The notes beneath the pieces were generated by a model. The model saw nothing but the letters and a program-made list of their open reading frames with translations, did not search any database and had not been told where the DNA came from. A stretch of DNA of 26,718 bases from CAYTGR01 sp964437445. GTDB lineage: Bacteria; Chloroflexota; Anaerolineae; B4-G1; SLSP01. The stretch is taken from the NCBI GenBank assembly GCA_964437445.1, contig CAYTGR010000061.1, forward strand, positions 1-26,718, in the 5' to 3' direction. Shown piece after piece: positions 24,166 through 26,718 of the stretch. The first letter of the stretch is position 1; every line of letters begins with the position of its first letter. The position numbers and the translations under genes are program-made.

Positions 24166-25287
24166 TTTTATCAAGACCTGTTCCACCGGTCGCCGCAGGG
24201 AGGTGGGTAGGGCTTCAGCGTAACCGAAGCGCACCAGCAGTTGCGGCAAGCGCGCGCCCAGCGTGAGGGCGCTTTGGAATTGCCCGCGCAGTTCCGCTAC
24301 TTCAATGGGCTGGTTCAGCAGCGCCGACTTGAGGTTCAGAGCGGTCATTTGCAGCGTCAGGCGTTCATAAACCTGGCCCGCGCGCACCCACGCCGCTTTG
24401 TCGTCCGCCTCGGTAGCGACAACGACCGCCCCCGCCGAACTGCGGAGCTTCTCCGCGTCCGCGTCGGCCTGCTGCTGCGGTTTCGTCCCTGCGACAAACA
24501 TCCGCCCTAACCAGCGCGGCACGGTCGGGTTGCCCGAACAACGCGAGTACAGACCATCCAGCGTGGCCAGGGCCTCTTTCTTGCTGAAGCGCAGCCAGGT
24601 GATGAGCTCCTCCACAAAGGCACGGTCAGCATATTGGCGCAAGTTGCCCTCGTTGACGTATTCTAACGCGGTTTCCATCTCCGGCGACGCGGTAAGAAAG
24701 CGCAGTGCGACGCCCGGCTCCAGCGGCAGGGCTTGCACCGTTTCCAGGTCGGCAGCCGGCACAGGGCGGCCGTCGTAGATAGAGCGCGTCGTCTGCCGCA
24801 ACGGGATCGCGTCAAACAGCGGGCTGACCTGGGGCGCGTCGGGCGTCAGCTGCACGCGAATCACGTCAGCCGCATCCGGGTAGGCGACGGTGGGCGCATA
24901 GCCCGCCGCTCGCGCCGCCAGGAGCAGGTTTTCCAGCGCGCAGCCCAGGCTGATCCACAACTCGCGGTCATCCGGGTCCACCACCGGCAGACGGCGGCTG
25001 GTGTCGGGGTAGATTTCGATGCCGTCCTCGCGCACGGCAAACTTCCAGGGTTGGGTGTTGTGTCCGTTGGCGGCCAGCGTAGCGTAACGGATCATTTCAA
25101 TCATTTGTGGCGACATCGTGCCCTCCTGTGTGAAAGGTTGTCTGACCAGCGCGGCTTGCTCCTCCTCATTGAGCCACGGCGCGTAGGTATCCAGCAGATG
25201 ACCACCGACGACCAGCGCGCTGGCCGCGACCGTGAGCTTCAGAAAATCCCTGCGGCTCAGGGTGGGGACAGAGTGTGTTTTACTCAT
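24160..25287 (-). CDS. Tat-exported nitroreductase/Acg-type flavoprotein
   Basis: The protein has 375 residues. A twin-arginine signal SRRDFLKLTVAASALVV (about 11-27) is followed from residue 58 by an Acg/nitroreductase domain, with LAANGHNTQPWKFAV as its signature and DDRELWISLGCALENLLLAA downstream. The Acg family binds FMN, and members are linked to hypoxia or nitro-compound response in mycobacteria; export by Tat would place the enzyme outside the cytoplasm. The ATG at 25287 is preferred (GGAGG 8 nt upstream) over in-frame starts at 25293 and 25302. An internal start at 25116 has a still better ribosome-binding site. Confidence 0.85.
   Translation of the reverse strand: MSKTHSVPTLSRRDFLKLTVAASALVVGGHLLDTYAPWLNEEEQAALVRQPFTQEGTMSPQMIEMIRYATLAANGHNTQPWKFAVREDGIEIYPDTSRRLPVVDPDDRELWISLGCALENLLLAARAAGYAPTVAYPDAADVIRVQLTPDAPQVSPLFDAIPLRQTTRSIYDGRPVPAADLETVQALPLEPGVALRFLTASPEMETALEYVNEGNLRQYADRAFVEELITWLRFSKKEALATLDGLYSRCSGNPTVPRWLGRMFVAGTKPQQQADADAEKLRSSAGAVVVATEADDKAAWVRAGQVYERLTLQMTALNLKSALLNQPIEVAELRGQFQSALTLGARLPQLLVRFGYAEALPTSLRRPVEQVLIKQ
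25114..25127 (-). promoter_or_regulatory. Internal ribosome-binding site and start in the nitroreductase-like gene
   Basis: On the minus strand AGGAGG (25122-25127) lies 5 nt before ATG (25114-25116), which encodes Met58 at the start of the catalytic domain (MSPQMIEMIRYATLAANGHN). The resulting protein would lack the Tat signal. Confidence 0.6.
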
Positions 25288-25309
25288 CGTCATTGCCTCC
25301 AAAAACCAA

Positions 25310-25420
25310 CTATTGTTCCTTACCTAACTGCCGAAACAGCGTCAGGCTCAGGCCCAGGGCGCAGATGCGGTTGAGAATGCCGTGCAAGGCGGCCTGATCC
25401 ACAATCGGCCCGCGCAGGAT
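25310..25420 (-). CDS. C-terminal fragment of an unknown protein, cut by the gap
   Basis: Only the last 36 residues are visible (ILRGPIVDQAALHGILNRI to RQLGKEQ). The 'DQAALHG' tail recurs at the C-terminus of a widespread group of small proteins of Chloroflexota and Actinobacteria, from memory. The rest lies in or beyond the N gap. It sits directly upstream of the nitroreductase-like gene, 22 nt away. Confidence 0.55.
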   Translation of the reverse strand: MLRGPIVDQAALHGILNRICALGLSLTLFRQLGKEQ

Positions 25421-25520
25421 NNNNNNNNNNNNNNNNNNNNNNNNNNNNNNNNNNNNNNNNNNNNNNNNNNNNNNNNNNNNNNNNNNNNNNNNNNNNNNNN
25501 NNNNNNNNNNNNNNNNNNNN
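25421..25520. other. Scaffold gap (100 N)
   Basis: One hundred undetermined bases mark a scaffold join; the exact length is likely a placeholder. The join breaks the 5' parts of the genes on both sides, so the adjacency across it is not proven by sequence. Confidence 0.98.
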
Positions 25521-25787
25521 TACCTGTCTGAAGATGAGTATGTGGGGTTGCAGAGTTTTCTACTCCAATATCCAGAAGCGGGGCAGGTGGTTCCTGGCTC
25601 CGGCGGAGTGCGTAAACTCCGTTGGGGAATGGCCAGCAAAGGCAAACAGGGCGGCGTGCGCATTATCTACTACTTCAAACGCCAGGATGATGAGATATGG
25701 TTATTGACCATCTACAGCAAGAGCGAGCGGGCCAACATTCCCGGCCATCTATTACGGCAAATAGCGAGGGAGATAAATGGAGACTGA
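25521..25787 (+). CDS. RelE/HigB-type toxin, 5'-truncated by the gap
   Basis: The visible 88 residues include YLSEDEYVGLQSFLLQYPEAG, VVPGSGGVRKLRW, GGVRIIYYF and IYSKSERANI, the pattern of RelE/ParE superfamily toxins (HigB-like mRNA interferases). The start is missing, because the open frame continues into the N gap. A GTG at 25542 is available but too far in. The antitoxin starts 11 nt before its stop. Confidence 0.85.
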   Translation, partial: YLSEDEYVGLQSFLLQYPEAGQVVPGSGGVRKLRWGMASKGKQGGVRIIYYFKRQDDEIWLLTIYSKSERANIPGHLLRQIAREINGD

Positions 25788-26067
25788 ACGCAATATCGGA
25801 GAAGAAATCCTCGAAGGCATTCGAGAAATAAAGGCGCATAAGGCTGGCGCAAAGACTTTGCGCGCCTATACGTTGCAAGAGCCGTCCCCGCCGCAGGTGA
25901 TTCGCGCGAAATTGCAGTTGTCGCAAGCAGCTTTCGCCGCGTTAATGGGGGTCAGTGTGCGTACCGTGCAAGATTGGGAGCAAGGACGGCGCAAGCCTAG
26001 CGGCCCAGCGCTGGCGCTTTTGCGAATTGCCGAACAAAGGCCGGATGTGTTTACGCAGATTGCGTAG
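25777..26067 (+). CDS. XRE/HigA-type antitoxin
   Basis: The protein has 96 residues. The N-terminal half is polar and could bind the toxin; the C-terminal half is a helix-turn-helix of the XRE class (LQLSQAAFAALMGVSVRTVQ, then DWEQGRRKPSG). Such proteins neutralise the toxin and repress their own operon. The ATG at 25777 overlaps the toxin gene, which gives the toxin-first order of HigBA/NadS-like pairs. Confidence 0.88.
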   Translation: METERNIGEEILEGIREIKAHKAGAKTLRAYTLQEPSPPQVIRAKLQLSQAAFAALMGVSVRTVQDWEQGRRKPSGPALALLRIAEQRPDVFTQIA

Positions 26068-26076
26068 CCAGCTCCA

Positions 26077-26718
26077 TTACACCAGCCCCAATCTACGCGC
26101 TTCCAGGATGGCCTGCGCGCGGCGGCTGACGCCCAACTTGCTGTAGAGATTGTTGACGTGGCGTTTGACGGTGTTGAGCGCCACAAAGAGCTCATCGGCG
26201 ATTTCCTGGTTGGATTTGCCCGCACAAATGAGCCGCAGCACTTCCAGTTCGCGCTCGCTCAGCGGTTCAATGAGCGGTTGCGCGGGCGCGGCTTTGCCGG
26301 CCAGCGTTTGCCGGGTCTGGGCGAGCGCCTCATCCAGGAAGCGGTTGCGAATGGCGGCGGCGATGGGTTCCGCCAGGCGCATATCCTCTTGCGCCTGGGC
26401 TGATTTCCCCTGCGCGTGATGCAGCCGCGCTGCAATCAGATACCCCTGCGCCAGATAGTATTGATGGCCGCTTCTTCTGGCGGTGTCCAATCCCTGGTAG
26501 AGCAGACTCTCCGCTTCGTCCCATGCTTGCCTGGCGCGCAACACATCCGCCAGCGCGAGCTGAATCAGGCAAAATGCCGGATAGCTGGCGTATTCCGGTT
26601 GTTCGGTGAGCGCCAACTCCCGGCGGCAGATGCTTTCTGCCTGCTCCACATGGCCCTGCGCCAGGCTGATCCTGGCCCATTCCATGGTTGCGTGCGCCAG
26701 CGCGAAGAAGTTGCCGCA
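26077..26718 (-). CDS. LuxR-type regulator, C-terminal part (window edge)
   Basis: Visible here are 213 residues; the frame is open to the window edge. A helical TPR-like stretch (about 1-140, counted from the edge) is followed by a LuxR DNA-binding domain: LSERELEVLRLICAGKSNQ, then EIADELFVALNTVKRHVNNLY and KLGVSRRAQ. The TPR-plus-LuxR layout fits MalT/LAL-type regulators, which carry a large N-terminal ATPase that would lie outside the window. It converges on the antitoxin gene with 9 nt between. Confidence 0.88.
   Translation of the reverse strand, partial: CGNFFALAHATMEWARISLAQGHVEQAESICRRELALTEQPEYASYPAFCLIQLALADVLRARQAWDEAESLLYQGLDTARRSGHQYYLAQGYLIAARLHHAQGKSAQAQEDMRLAEPIAAAIRNRFLDEALAQTRQTLAGKAAPAQPLIEPLSERELEVLRLICAGKSNQEIADELFVALNTVKRHVNNLYSKLGVSRRAQAILEARRLGLV

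Overview
The window reads as a GC-rich chromosomal stretch of an uncultured Chloroflexota bacterium (Anaerolineae-like), probably from a metagenome assembly. The lineage is inferred from family resemblance only. The pointers are a TPR protein with the phylum-typical 'AWLWLSG...CLENVLALEP' pattern, a two-TM/YtxH gene pair, an HNH protein of the type common in Chloroflexota, a C-terminal 'DQAALHG' tail, and a 100-N scaffold gap at 25421-25520. No rRNA, tRNA, CRISPR array or intact transposase was found.

Layout. 1-492 is a non-coding repeat built of hairpins. 493-4756 (minus) is a likely three-gene operon: a polytopic membrane protein, a DppB-type permease, and a DppC-type permease fused to an extracytoplasmic PQQ-type beta-propeller. 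4807-5202 encodes a short pyrophosphatase-like protein. 5589-7085 is a TPR/zinc-ribbon membrane protein. 7374-10372 (minus) holds cvpA-like and mutS2 genes, an arrangement also known from Bacillus. 10730-11606 (plus) is a two-TM protein overlapping a YtxH protein and ends in a bidirectional terminator. 11661-15142 (minus) carries a stand-alone TctA-type transporter, a UbiB/ABC1 kinase-like protein and a phasin-like coiled coil. 15256-15771 is an HNH endonuclease.

From about 16 kb the content becomes accessory: a GNAT acetyltransferase, a CPBP protease and a frameshifted NAD(P)H:FMN-reductase-type pseudogene (plus). These are followed on the minus strand by two paralogous P-loop proteins, an S33-type alpha/beta hydrolase with a membrane module, an unknown membrane protein and a second CPBP protease. 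A second copy of the hairpin repeat (23010-23422) precedes a Tat-targeted flavodoxin and a Tat-targeted Acg/nitroreductase-type flavoprotein. After a fragment and the N gap come a RelE/XRE toxin-antitoxin pair and the C-terminal part of a LuxR-type regulator.

The most unusual signals are these. (1) The ~0.4-kb modular hairpin element occurs twice, with TNNA tetraloops, a compensatory base-pair change between copies, a 28-bp boundary motif present six times, and one module moved and inverted. (2) Both Tat flavoproteins carry a strong internal Shine-Dalgarno and ATG exactly at the start of the catalytic domain, suggesting exported and cytosolic forms. (3) An ABC permease is fused through an extra TM helix to a beta-propeller.
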